Positions 1 to 5,796 of a stretch of 5,796 nucleotides of DNA are shown in pieces (position 1 is the first letter of the stretch; each line of letters starts with the position of its first letter). The notes under the pieces are model-generated. The model did no database searches, was not told the DNA's origin, and saw only the letters and a list, made by a program, of their open reading frames with translations. The DNA is taken from assembly GCA_017995595.1 (NCBI GenBank), contig JAGOIO010000094.1:1-5796 (forward strand), read 5' to 3'. The position numbers were made by a program, and so were the translations under genes. Origin of the DNA: a bacterium. Its GTDB lineage: Bacteria > Cyanobacteriota > Vampirovibrionia > Gastranaerophilales > Gastranaerophilaceae.

Positions 1-1251
1 AAAATCAGAGATTACAGCCTTTTTGAAGAGAATCAAGTTGAAAAATTTAAAGAAGATTTAAAAAACTTTTCTCCTGATTATTTGGTTATAAATATAGCTT
101 CTCCTACTTTTAAATCTGATATGAGCGTTCTAAAAATTGCAAAAGAAATCTTACCTGAAATTACAACTATTGTAAAAGGTGCATACTTTTTAACAAACAA
201 AACCGGAGCTTTGTATGACTACAAAGAACTCGATTTTGCAATAATAGGAGAAGTCGAAGAGACATTAAAAGAAATTTTGCAAAATAGAGAACCGTCAGAA
301 ATTCTGGGATTGAGCTATAGAGACGGTTTCGTTGCAAAATATACGGGTAAAAGACCATTCATTTCAGATTTAGATTCACTACCTTTTCCGGCAAGACATT
401 TGGTAAATAATGAACTTTTCAGAAGACCTGATAACAATAAGGTTCAAGCTGTAATAAAGGTTGAAAGAGGGTGTCCGCATCATTGTTTCTTTTGCTTGGC
501 AACACCTGTTTCAGGCTCTGTTGTAAGATGCAGAAGTGCAGAAAACATTATTGAAGAAATAAGAGAATGCGTTGAAAAATACAATATCAGAAATTTTATA
601 TTTTGGGCTGATATTTTTAATCAAGACCGAAATTGGACAATGGATTTATGCAATAAACTTATAGAAAGCGACCTTAATATAACTTGGTCAGCTAATACTA
701 GAGCTGATACTGCAGATGAAGAAATGGCAGAACTTATGTACCAAGCAGGTTGCAGACTTGTAAGTATTGGAGTAGAAAGCGGTTCTCAATTTGTTTTAGA
801 TAAAATAGGCAAAAAAATTACAATTTCACAAATAAGAGAAACAGTAAAACTTTTCAAACGTGCAAAAATCAGAATTTATAATTATTTCGTAATAGGTTTG
901 CCTTGGGACGATGAATATTCAATAGAGGATACAATTGAATTTGCAATAGAACTTGACAGCGATTTTATAAGTTTCTATACAGCAACGCCACTTCCAGGAA
1001 CAAGATATTACACGTATGCAAGAAAAAACAAATTACTTGATAAATCTGCAACCTGGCAAGATGTTTACTATTATCCCGTTCTAAAAACACATTTTCTAAC
1101 AAAAGAGAAAGTATTTGAACTTCATAAAAAAGCAATAAAACGTTTTTATTTAAGACCAAGATATATTTTAAGAATGTTGACTAGAATCCGTTCATTTGCA
1201 GAATTTAAGAACTACTTTAGGGCAGGTTTTAATATTTTATTGAGAAAATAA
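1..1251 (+). CDS. B12-binding-domain radical SAM protein, 5'-truncated by the window edge
   Basis: The frame is open from base 1 to the TAA at 1249-1251, giving 416 visible codons. A TTG at 82 could be read as a start, but it falls inside a conserved stretch (PDYLVINIASPTF) of the cobalamin-binding Rossmann-like domain, so the true start lies upstream, probably some 30-40 codons outside the window. In visible-codon numbering, residues 1 to about 100 are the rest of the B12-binding-like domain, with GEVEET matching the usual GEGEET. The radical SAM core follows, with the CX3CX2C cluster motif CPHHCFFC (C158, C162, C165; first Cys codon at 472) that binds the [4Fe-4S] cluster and S-adenosylmethionine. 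GVESGS and the ATPLPGT strand-loop are also typical of the family. The C-terminus is basic and aromatic (RAGFNILLRK). Family members catalyse radical methylations, ring closures and rearrangements, often in lipid, cell-surface or cofactor synthesis. The substrate cannot be read from this sequence. The family call is firm and the specific function is unknown. Confidence 0.9.
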   Translation, partial: KIRDYSLFEENQVEKFKEDLKNFSPDYLVINIASPTFKSDMSVLKIAKEILPEITTIVKGAYFLTNKTGALYDYKELDFAIIGEVEETLKEILQNREPSEILGLSYRDGFVAKYTGKRPFISDLDSLPFPARHLVNNELFRRPDNNKVQAVIKVERGCPHHCFFCLATPVSGSVVRCRSAENIIEEIRECVEKYNIRNFIFWADIFNQDRNWTMDLCNKLIESDLNITWSANTRADTADEEMAELMYQAGCRLVSIGVESGSQFVLDKIGKKITISQIRETVKLFKRAKIRIYNYFVIGLPWDDEYSIEDTIEFAIELDSDFISFYTATPLPGTRYYTYARKNKLLDKSATWQDVYYYPVLKTHFLTKEKVFELHKKAIKRFYLRPRYILRMLTRIRSFAEFKNYFRAGFNILLRK

Positions 1252-1260
1252 ATATCAAAA

Positions 1261-1299
1261 TAAAAGCGGAAATTTTAATTCATAAAATTTCCGCTTTTA
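1261..1299. terminator. Bidirectional intrinsic terminator between convergent genes
   Basis: A perfect 17-bp inverted repeat (arms 1261-1277 and 1283-1299, TAAAAGCGGAAATTTTA and its complement) surrounds a 5-base loop (attca). It starts 10 bases after the radical SAM stop codon and ends 21 bases before the pgi stop codon. The A-rich left flank and T-rich right flank provide a U-tract in either direction, so one hairpin can end both transcripts. Confidence 0.9.
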
Positions 1300-1320
1300 A
1301 ATTTATTCTTTCAACTTAAA

Positions 1321-2556
1321 TTAGTCGTTTAAGAATTTTTTAACTTCTGCTTTGTATTTTTCAACATTTGGTTGAACAACTTCAGGAAGTGGAGCATTTA
1401 CATCTTCAACAATATTCAAGCTTTGACGTATCATATTTCCTGTATAAATTGTTTCAAAATGTTTTAACTCAATAAATCTACCTATTGAAGCAAAAGATAA
1501 ATCTTTTAATTCAATAATAGAAACAGGGTGTTGAGCAGAATAAGCTTTCGTAACACCACTTAGAACAGCCTTAAAAGTTTTATCTTGAGGCTTTTCATAA
1601 ACAAAAGTGAAGAAAGAATCTTTATTATTACTGTCTAAATCAGATTCAGCATTATAATGAAGATATCCGGGGCCTACATTTGTATCTGTAGAAACTCTTG
1701 ATTTTAAAGATTCATTTTTCATTTGTTTTTCCCAAAGAGTTGCACCTGAAAAAGCATCACCGAAATATTCTACAAAATGTTTAATTTTTCCTGAAGAGAA
1801 AGAATTAAGATTAAAAATAGCCAACTTTAATGCATCGTTAACATTTACATCAGAAGATAAAAATTCATCTTGAGCGGCTAATGAAGCATTTAACATAGTC
1901 TTAACATCTTCTTTTGAAACGCCTAAGAAAGCAAGCGTAAACAATGTTGCATCGTCAAATATAGAGAATCTTCCACCTACATCATCATGAACAAAACCTG
2001 AAATACTAATATCACCTGCATCAACGCATTTTCTCAACTTGCTTTTTTCAGAAGACTTATCAGTCATAGCAATAAATCTATCAGCAATCTTATCAGTTTC
2101 TAAATAGCCTGAAATAAGCTTTTTAGCACTATTATAAGCAACAGTTGTTTCTAATGTTCCACCGGATTTTGAAACAACTAAGAATTTTGTTTTATCTAAA
2201 TTCAAACTTTGAGCAAAATGTTCAAAACTTTTTGGATCAACACTTGAATAGAAATGAACATGAGATTCAAGACCAAGCATGTTTACCATTGATTCTGTAG
2301 TATGACGAGAACCACCAATACCAAGAATTGCTAAATCTGTAAATCCACCTTTTTTAGCAGATTCAGCCATTGAATATAAATTATCAAGATTAGCTAATTG
2401 ATTTTTAGGTAAAACACCAATCCAGTTTAAGAATTGACCGTCTTTACCAGCTCTTTTGTTGATGTCATTAACAGCAGTTTCTGCCATAGATGAAAACTTA
2501 CTAAAATCTGTAGAACCTACAGAAACACTTACGTTTTTTTCTAATGTTTGAGTCAT
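1321..2556 (-). CDS. pgi: Glucose-6-phosphate isomerase, short form (411 aa)
   Basis: This enzyme interconverts glucose-6-phosphate and fructose-6-phosphate in the cytoplasm, at the entry to glycolysis and in gluconeogenesis. Recognisable PGI/SIS-fold motifs, in order: LGIGGSRHT (78-86); SKSGGTLET (129-137), the sugar-phosphate loop; VGGRFSIF (193-200) with the family Arg at R196; NESLKS (281-286), whose E282 aligns with the catalytic base of ESxGK motifs; GPGYLH (295-300), giving the ring-opening His H300; and QPNVEKYK (395-402), giving the C-terminal Lys K402. All expected catalytic positions therefore appear present. At 411 residues it is shorter than Bacillus-type (about 450) and E. coli-type (about 550) enzymes. 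Its YLH and ES motifs most resemble those of the PGI part of transaldolase-PGI fusions. I chose the ATG at 2554-2556 because AAAGGAGG lies 4 bases upstream; a GTG at 2581-2583 would translate the ribosome binding site itself. It is convergent with the radical SAM gene and divergent from adhE. Confidence 0.9.
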   Translation of the reverse strand: MTQTLEKNVSVSVGSTDFSKFSSMAETAVNDINKRAGKDGQFLNWIGVLPKNQLANLDNLYSMAESAKKGGFTDLAILGIGGSRHTTESMVNMLGLESHVHFYSSVDPKSFEHFAQSLNLDKTKFLVVSKSGGTLETTVAYNSAKKLISGYLETDKIADRFIAMTDKSSEKSKLRKCVDAGDISISGFVHDDVGGRFSIFDDATLFTLAFLGVSKEDVKTMLNASLAAQDEFLSSDVNVNDALKLAIFNLNSFSSGKIKHFVEYFGDAFSGATLWEKQMKNESLKSRVSTDTNVGPGYLHYNAESDLDSNNKDSFFTFVYEKPQDKTFKAVLSGVTKAYSAQHPVSIIELKDLSFASIGRFIELKHFETIYTGNMIRQSLNIVEDVNAPLPEVVQPNVEKYKAEVKKFLND

Positions 2557-2560
2557 TGTT

Positions 2561-2568
2561 CCTCCTTT
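2561..2568 (-). promoter_or_regulatory. pgi ribosome binding site
   Basis: On the minus strand, AAAGGAGG lies four bases before ATG (AAAGGAGGAACAATG). This strong Shine-Dalgarno sequence fixes the pgi start at 2556 and rules out the GTG nine codons upstream. Confidence 0.85.
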
Positions 2569-2583
2569 ATTATTACAAAACAC

Positions 2584-2612
2584 AGTCTAATACTTAATTA
2601 TAAAAATTTCAA
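2584..2612 (-). promoter_or_regulatory. Candidate pgi promoter
   Basis: On the minus strand, TTGAAA (2612-2607, 5 of 6 to the -35 consensus) and TAGACT (2589-2584, 4 of 6 to the -10) are separated by 17 bases. Transcription would start near 2577, only about 20 bases before the ATG, which leaves a very short leader that just includes the ribosome binding site. A perfect TATAAT at 2602-2597 is an alternative -10 but lacks a good -35. The background is AT-rich, so chance matches are likely. Confidence 0.4.
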
Positions 2613-2680
2613 GTCCATGGATTGACTATAAATAGAAAGATTTAGCCATAAATACTAGCCAAATGACACTAAAATTTTTC

Positions 2681-2690
2681 ATGTTAACAT
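2681..2690. repeat. 10-bp perfect palindrome in the divergent control region
   Basis: ATGTTAACAT reads the same on both strands. It lies between the two predicted promoters, about 25 bases upstream of the adhE -35, a position open to an activator or repressor. In DNA this AT-rich it could be chance, and I cannot assign a protein to it. Confidence 0.25.
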
Positions 2691-2714
2691 AATATAAAGA
2701 AAATATTAAATAAC

Positions 2715-2743
2715 TTGATTTTTGAAGAATTTGGTTATATACT
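2715..2743 (+). promoter_or_regulatory. Predicted sigma70-type adhE promoter
   Basis: TTGATT (2715-2720) and TATACT (2738-2743, 5 of 6 to the -10 consensus) are separated by exactly 17 bases. The expected transcription start is near 2750, giving an adhE leader of about 78 bases. It is the best-matched promoter on the plus strand of this intergenic region, and the operator-like palindrome lies directly downstream. Confidence 0.6.
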
Positions 2744-2747
2744 CAAA

Positions 2748-2765
2748 TTGTGAAATAAATCACGA
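2748..2765. promoter_or_regulatory. Candidate Rex-type (or CRP-type) operator at the adhE start point
   Basis: TTGTGAAATAAATCACGA is an imperfect palindrome with a TGTGA-N6-TCACG core. Against the Rex consensus TTGTGAANNNNTTCACAA, the left arm matches 7 of 7 and the right arm 5 of 7. Rex senses the NADH/NAD+ ratio, and adhE is a classic target. CRP sites share the same TGTGA-N6-TCACA core, so the sequence alone does not separate them. The site covers the predicted +1, where a repressor would block transcription, and this favours Rex. Neither regulator gene is in the window. Confidence 0.5.
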
Positions 2766-2815
2766 ATACCAAAAAACATTTTTGCAGCAAAAAAACAGTA
2801 AGTTATTTATAAAAA

Positions 2816-2821
2816 AAGGAG
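2816..2821 (+). promoter_or_regulatory. adhE ribosome binding site
   Basis: AAGGAG lies six bases upstream of the ATG at 2828, within an A-rich and presumably unstructured stretch. It is well placed and supports this start codon for adhE. Confidence 0.85.
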
Positions 2822-2827
2822 AAAAGC

Positions 2828-5470
2828 ATGGCTACTAAAAACAAAAAAACAGTTGAAAAACTTGAAAAAGCATTAAACAATAGTGGCAAGGTCGCAACAT
2901 TGGAAGACCTTGAAGCTTTGATATCCAGAGTAAAAAAAGCTCAAAAGATATATTCAACATTCACACAAGAGCAAGTTGACAAGATTTTCAGAGAAGCCGC
3001 ACTTGCAGCTAACAGAGCAAGAATTCCACTTGCAAAAATGGCAGTTGAAGATACAGGAATGGGAATTGTTGAAGATAAGGTTATAAAGAACCACTTTGCA
3101 TCTGAATATATTTACAATAAACACAAAGACGCAAAGACATGTGGAGTAATTTCACAAGATAAAGAAAACGGAATAAGAATTGTAGCAGAACCATTAGGAG
3201 TAATTGCAGGAATCATTCCAACAACAAATCCTACATCAACAGCAATTTTTAAATCACTAATTTGTTTAAAGACAAGAAATGCAATAATCTTTTCACCACA
3301 TCCTAGAGCAAAGAATTCAACAATCGCAGCAGCTAGAATTGTGTTAGAAGCAGCAATAAAAGCAGGAGCTCCTGAAGATATTATTGGTTGGATAGATGAG
3401 CCATCAATTGAATTAACACAAGCATTAATGACACACCCATCAATAAATTGTATATTAGCAACAGGTGGACCAGGAATGGTTAAGGCTGCATATTCAAGCG
3501 GAAAACCTGCACTTGGAGTAGGACCCGGAAATACACCAGCAGTAATTGATGAAACAGCTGATATAAAAATGGCAGTATCTTCAATACTTATGTCAAAGAC
3601 TTTTGACAACGGAATGATATGTGCATCAGAACAATCTGTAATCGTTGTAGATGACGTATATGATAAGGTAAAAGAAGAATTTAAATACAGAGGTGCTTAT
3701 GTCTTAAATGAAAAAGAAAAAGAAAAAGTTGCCAAAAACATTCTTACAGAAAGAGGAGTTAATCCAAAAATTGTTGGACAATCAGCATATACAATAGCAA
3801 AATTATGCGGAGTAAAAGTTCCTGAAGATACCAAAATATTAATTGGTGAAGTAACAAATACAGGACTTGAAGAACCGTTCTCACATGAAAAATTATCACC
3901 TGTACTAGCAATGTACTCAGCAAAGACATTTGAAGATGCCACAGAAAAAGCATATAAATTGGTTGACCAAGGTGGAGCAGGACATACATCAGTACTTTAT
4001 ACAGATGACAGATATCCTGAGAGAATTGATGCCTATGCACTTAAATTACACACAAGCAGAATATTGATAAACTCACCATCTTCACAAGGTGGAATAGGCG
4101 ACTTGTATAACTTTAAATTGGAACCGTCTCTAACATTAGGTTGCGGTTCTTGGGGAGGAAACTCAGTGAGCGAAAATGTTGGTGTAAAACACTTGTTAAA
4201 TTACAAAACAGTGGCAGAAAGAAGAGAAAATATGCTTTGGTTTAAAGTTCCACCAAAAGTTTACTTCAAACGTGGAGCAACAGATTTAGCACTAAGAGAA
4301 TTACAAGGCAAGAAAAGAGCGTTTATCGTAACAGACAGATACTTGTTTAATTCAGGTACAATAAATAGAGTTACCAGAGTGTTAGACGAAGTTGGAATTG
4401 ATTATCAAATTTTCTTTGATGTAAAACCGGATCCAACACTATCAACAATAAACGATGCACTACAGATGGTAAAGACTTATGAGCCCGATGTATTTATCGC
4501 ACTTGGTGGAGGTTCACCAATGGACGCAGCTAAGATATTATGGTTAATGTATGAACAACCTGATACAGTATTTGATGATATCGCAATGAGATTTATGGAT
4601 ATCAGAAAGAGAATCTGTAAGATACCTGATTTGGGACAAAAAGCATTATTGGTAACAATACCAACAACATCAGGAACAGGCTCTGAAGTAACACCATTTG
4701 CAGTTATAACAGATGATAAAACAGGCATAAAATATCCTGTAACAGATTATGCATTGACACCTTCAATGGCTATTGTTGACCCTAATTTCGTAGATACAAT
4801 GCCACAAGGCTTGTGTGCAGCATCAGGAATTGATGCATTAGTACACGCAGTCGAAGCTTATGTATCATCTTATGCAACAAACTTTACAAATTCACCATCT
4901 TTGGAAGCAATAAAATTGGTATTCAGATACTTACCTCGTTCATATAAGAGCGGTAAGAATGACCCAATGGCAAGAGAAAAAATGCATTATGCATCTTGCC
5001 TTGCAGGAATGGCATTTGCAAACGCATTTTTAGGAGTTTGCCACTCAATGGCTCACAAACTTGGAGCAATGTATCACATTCCTCACGGAATCGCAAATGC
5101 TTTGGTTTTCAATCAAATTATAAAATATAATGCGACTGATAAGCCTAAAAAGCAAGCAATATTCCCTCAATATAAGTATCCTGAAGCAAAAGCCAGATAT
5201 GGACAAATTGCAGACGAACTTAACTTGGGTGGAAAGAATGATGATGAAAAAGTTCAATTATTGCTAGATGCAATAACAAAATTGAAAACGGAAATAAACA
5301 TTCCACTTTCAATAAAAGATGCCGGAGTTTCTGAAAAGGAATTTATGGCAAACTTAGACACATTGGTAGAACAAGCGTTTGATGACCAATGCACGGGTGC
5401 AAACCCTGCTTATCCTTTGATGAGCGAAATAAAACAGATCTATATCGATGCTTTTAACGGTATCGTTTAG
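2828..5470 (+). CDS. adhE: Bifunctional aldehyde-alcohol dehydrogenase AdhE (complete, 880 aa)
   Basis: AdhE reduces acetyl-CoA to acetaldehyde and then to ethanol, using two NADH per acetyl group. It is the main ethanol-forming enzyme of many fermenters and regenerates NAD+ for glycolysis. The N-terminal CoA-acylating aldehyde dehydrogenase (about 30-455) carries PTTNPTSTAIFK (131-142), GGPGMVKAAYSSGKPALGVG (213-232) and the catalytic cysteine C265 in NGMICASEQS. A linker (about 455-475) leads into the iron-dependent alcohol dehydrogenase (about 475-880), with GGGSPMDAAK (560-569), TTSGTGSEVTP (613-623) and metal ligands D669, H673, H739 and H753. The spacing of these ligands matches that of the E. 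coli enzyme as I recall it. Compared with E. coli AdhE, the N-terminus is about 19 residues longer and Lys-rich, and the Ala/Lys-rich C-terminal tail is missing. E. coli AdhE forms cytoplasmic filaments (spirosomes), and the high overall similarity makes that plausible here. Both active sites look intact. The gene is monocistronic, between its own promoter and a terminator. Confidence 0.97.
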   Translation: MATKNKKTVEKLEKALNNSGKVATLEDLEALISRVKKAQKIYSTFTQEQVDKIFREAALAANRARIPLAKMAVEDTGMGIVEDKVIKNHFASEYIYNKHKDAKTCGVISQDKENGIRIVAEPLGVIAGIIPTTNPTSTAIFKSLICLKTRNAIIFSPHPRAKNSTIAAARIVLEAAIKAGAPEDIIGWIDEPSIELTQALMTHPSINCILATGGPGMVKAAYSSGKPALGVGPGNTPAVIDETADIKMAVSSILMSKTFDNGMICASEQSVIVVDDVYDKVKEEFKYRGAYVLNEKEKEKVAKNILTERGVNPKIVGQSAYTIAKLCGVKVPEDTKILIGEVTNTGLEEPFSHEKLSPVLAMYSAKTFEDATEKAYKLVDQGGAGHTSVLYTDDRYPERIDAYALKLHTSRILINSPSSQGGIGDLYNFKLEPSLTLGCGSWGGNSVSENVGVKHLLNYKTVAERRENMLWFKVPPKVYFKRGATDLALRELQGKKRAFIVTDRYLFNSGTINRVTRVLDEVGIDYQIFFDVKPDPTLSTINDALQMVKTYEPDVFIALGGGSPMDAAKILWLMYEQPDTVFDDIAMRFMDIRKRICKIPDLGQKALLVTIPTTSGTGSEVTPFAVITDDKTGIKYPVTDYALTPSMAIVDPNFVDTMPQGLCAASGIDALVHAVEAYVSSYATNFTNSPSLEAIKLVFRYLPRSYKSGKNDPMAREKMHYASCLAGMAFANAFLGVCHSMAHKLGAMYHIPHGIANALVFNQIIKYNATDKPKKQAIFPQYKYPEAKARYGQIADELNLGGKNDDEKVQLLLDAITKLKTEINIPLSIKDAGVSEKEFMANLDTLVEQAFDDQCTGANPAYPLMSEIKQIYIDAFNGIV

Positions 5471-5493
5471 ATATACATTACCATTCTCTGGCT

Positions 5494-5525
5494 AATAGGA
5501 GCATTTTTAATGCTCCTATTTTTTT
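5494..5525 (+). terminator. adhE intrinsic terminator
   Basis: A perfect 12-bp stem (AATAGGAGCATT at 5494-5505 with its complement at 5509-5520) has a 3-base TTT loop and runs directly into a T-tract through 5525. It lies 23 bases after the adhE stop codon, so adhE most likely ends as a single-gene transcript. Confidence 0.92.
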
Positions 5526-5553
5526 GTTTTAAATTAAGAGATAAACAGATTAG

Positions 5554-5608
5554 CTTATTTCTTTGCAGTTGTACAGAGACAAGGGTACAAAGAATAAGTT
5601 GTTTACCC
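5554..5608. repeat. Overlapping inverted repeats in the non-coding region after adhE
   Basis: Three pairings compete here. CTTATTTCTTTG (5554-5565) pairs with CAAAGAATAAG (5588-5598) with one bulged base. TTGTAC (5569-5574) pairs with GTACAA (5585-5590) around a 10-base loop. GGGTA-CAA (5583-5590) pairs with TTG-TT-TACCC (5599-5608) around an 8-base loop. The shared segment 5583-5598 can join only some of these at once. No convincing coding frame covers the region. It could be part of a small RNA, a long 3' UTR of the leftward gene, or chance; no RNA family is recognised. Confidence 0.35.
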
Positions 5609-5643
5609 ATTTGAGAACTATATAGAGAGAACTACGACTAGGC

Positions 5644-5674
5644 AAAGGAAAAGGGAGCTAGAAAACTAACTCCC
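5644..5674 (-). terminator. Probable leftward intrinsic terminator
   Basis: Arms at 5653-5661 and 5666-5674 form a 9-bp stem with one mismatch around a 4-base loop. On the minus strand the hairpin is followed by TTTTCCTTT, a better U-tract than the GTTGTTTATT found on the plus side. Leftward use is therefore preferred, about 60 bases after the stop codon of the partial gene at the right edge. Confidence 0.6.
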
Positions 5675-5691
5675 GTTGTTTATTGTAATTA

Positions 5692-5707
5692 GCTGTCCCT
5701 TGACAGC
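5692..5707. repeat. Short 6-bp hairpin
   Basis: GCTGTC (5692-5697) and GACAGC (5702-5707) are perfect complements around a 4-base loop. It lies between the partial leftward gene and its probable terminator, so it would be in that gene's 3' UTR. There is no T-tract beside it on either strand, so it does not look like a terminator by itself. Confidence 0.35.
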
Positions 5708-5733
5708 CAGAATAGAACTTATTAAATTTTTCT

Positions 5734-5796
5734 TTAATGTACTCTTTTTTCTAAACGAGCAAGCCTTGCCATTATCATTTTATTTTGATTGGCTAA
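5734..5796 (-). CDS. C-terminal end of an unidentified leftward gene (partial)
   Basis: On the minus strand a frame is open from the window edge at 5796 to a TAA at 5736-5734, giving 20 codons ending MARLARLEKRVH. The Leu/Arg/Glu/Lys spacing would suit a short helix or coiled-coil end. Support is indirect: a leftward terminator-like hairpin lies about 60 bases downstream, and no rightward gene occupies this end. An ATG at 5772 or 5778 could instead begin a tiny ORF, but no purine-rich ribosome binding site is visible ahead of either. The fragment is too short to identify a family, and it could be a chance open frame. Confidence 0.4.
   Translation of the reverse strand, partial: LANQNKMIMARLARLEKRVH

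Noticed and set aside
82..84. TTG as the start codon of the radical SAM gene
   Set aside because: The frame is open to base 1, and the preceding residues continue the cobalamin-binding domain. Starting at 82 would cut through a core beta-strand, and no ribosome binding site precedes it.
2622..2651. Second plus-strand promoter beginning with TTGACT at 2622-2627
   Set aside because: The -35 match is good, but the best -10 (CCATAA or CATAAA) is weak and 18-19 bases away. TTGATT-17-TATACT at 2715-2743 is a better adhE promoter and is closer to the gene.
3112..3609. 165-codon open frame on the minus strand inside adhE
   Set aside because: It lies fully antisense to the conserved aldehyde dehydrogenase domain, has no ribosome binding site and is an ordinary shadow of the codon bias in adhE. 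The other antisense frames at 3697-3942, 3759-4040, 4477-4728 and 5045-5257 were rejected for the same reason.
5510..5614. 34-codon plus-strand ORF beginning at ATG 5510, with GGAG eight bases upstream
   Set aside because: Both the GGAG and the ATG are within the perfect adhE terminator stem, so the match is explained by the hairpin. The encoded peptide resembles no known protein, and translation from a terminator is unlikely.
5471..5796. tRNA, rRNA, tmRNA, CRISPR repeats or insertion-sequence ends in the right-hand non-coding region
   Set aside because: I found no cloverleaf with a TTCGA loop, no regularly spaced direct repeats, and no transposase fragment or terminal inverted repeats.

Overview
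This is an AT-rich bacterial stretch with dense genes, strong GGAGG-type ribosome binding sites and clear intrinsic terminators. It looks like ordinary chromosome from an anaerobic or facultatively fermentative bacterium. The combination of a cobalamin-type radical SAM enzyme, a short divergent glucose-6-phosphate isomerase and a full AdhE fits low-GC gut lineages, such as non-photosynthetic Cyanobacteria (Melainabacteria/Gastranaerophilales) or Clostridia-like Firmicutes. That placement is inference; no marker gene settles it.

Layout, left to right. (1) Positions 1-1251 (+) hold the 3' part of a B12-binding radical SAM protein whose start lies outside the window. (2) A perfect 17-bp inverted repeat at 1261-1299 acts as a shared terminator between this gene and the convergent gene that follows. 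(3) Positions 1321-2556 (-) encode a 411-residue glucose-6-phosphate isomerase (pgi). (4) A divergent control region of about 270 bp (2557-2827) holds a probable pgi promoter, a good adhE promoter, and an 18-bp imperfect palindrome at the predicted adhE start point that resembles a Rex (NADH-sensing) or CRP-type operator. (5) Positions 2828-5470 (+) encode a complete 880-residue bifunctional aldehyde-alcohol dehydrogenase (adhE), followed by a strong terminator. (6) Positions 5526-5733 have no convincing gene but contain several inverted repeats, one of which looks like a leftward terminator. (7) At the right edge (5734-5796, -) is an open frame that is probably the last 20 codons of a leftward gene.

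Functionally, pgi feeds glucose-6-phosphate into glycolysis, and adhE disposes of the resulting NADH by reducing acetyl-CoA to ethanol. The two genes are divergent and share one intergenic region, and the operator-like site on the adhE side would suit redox control of fermentation. The radical SAM gene is separated from them by a terminator and has no evident link. I see no mobile element, CRISPR array, tRNA or rRNA, and nothing that amounts to a new multi-gene system. The adhE operator candidate and the structured region after adhE are the parts most worth a second look.
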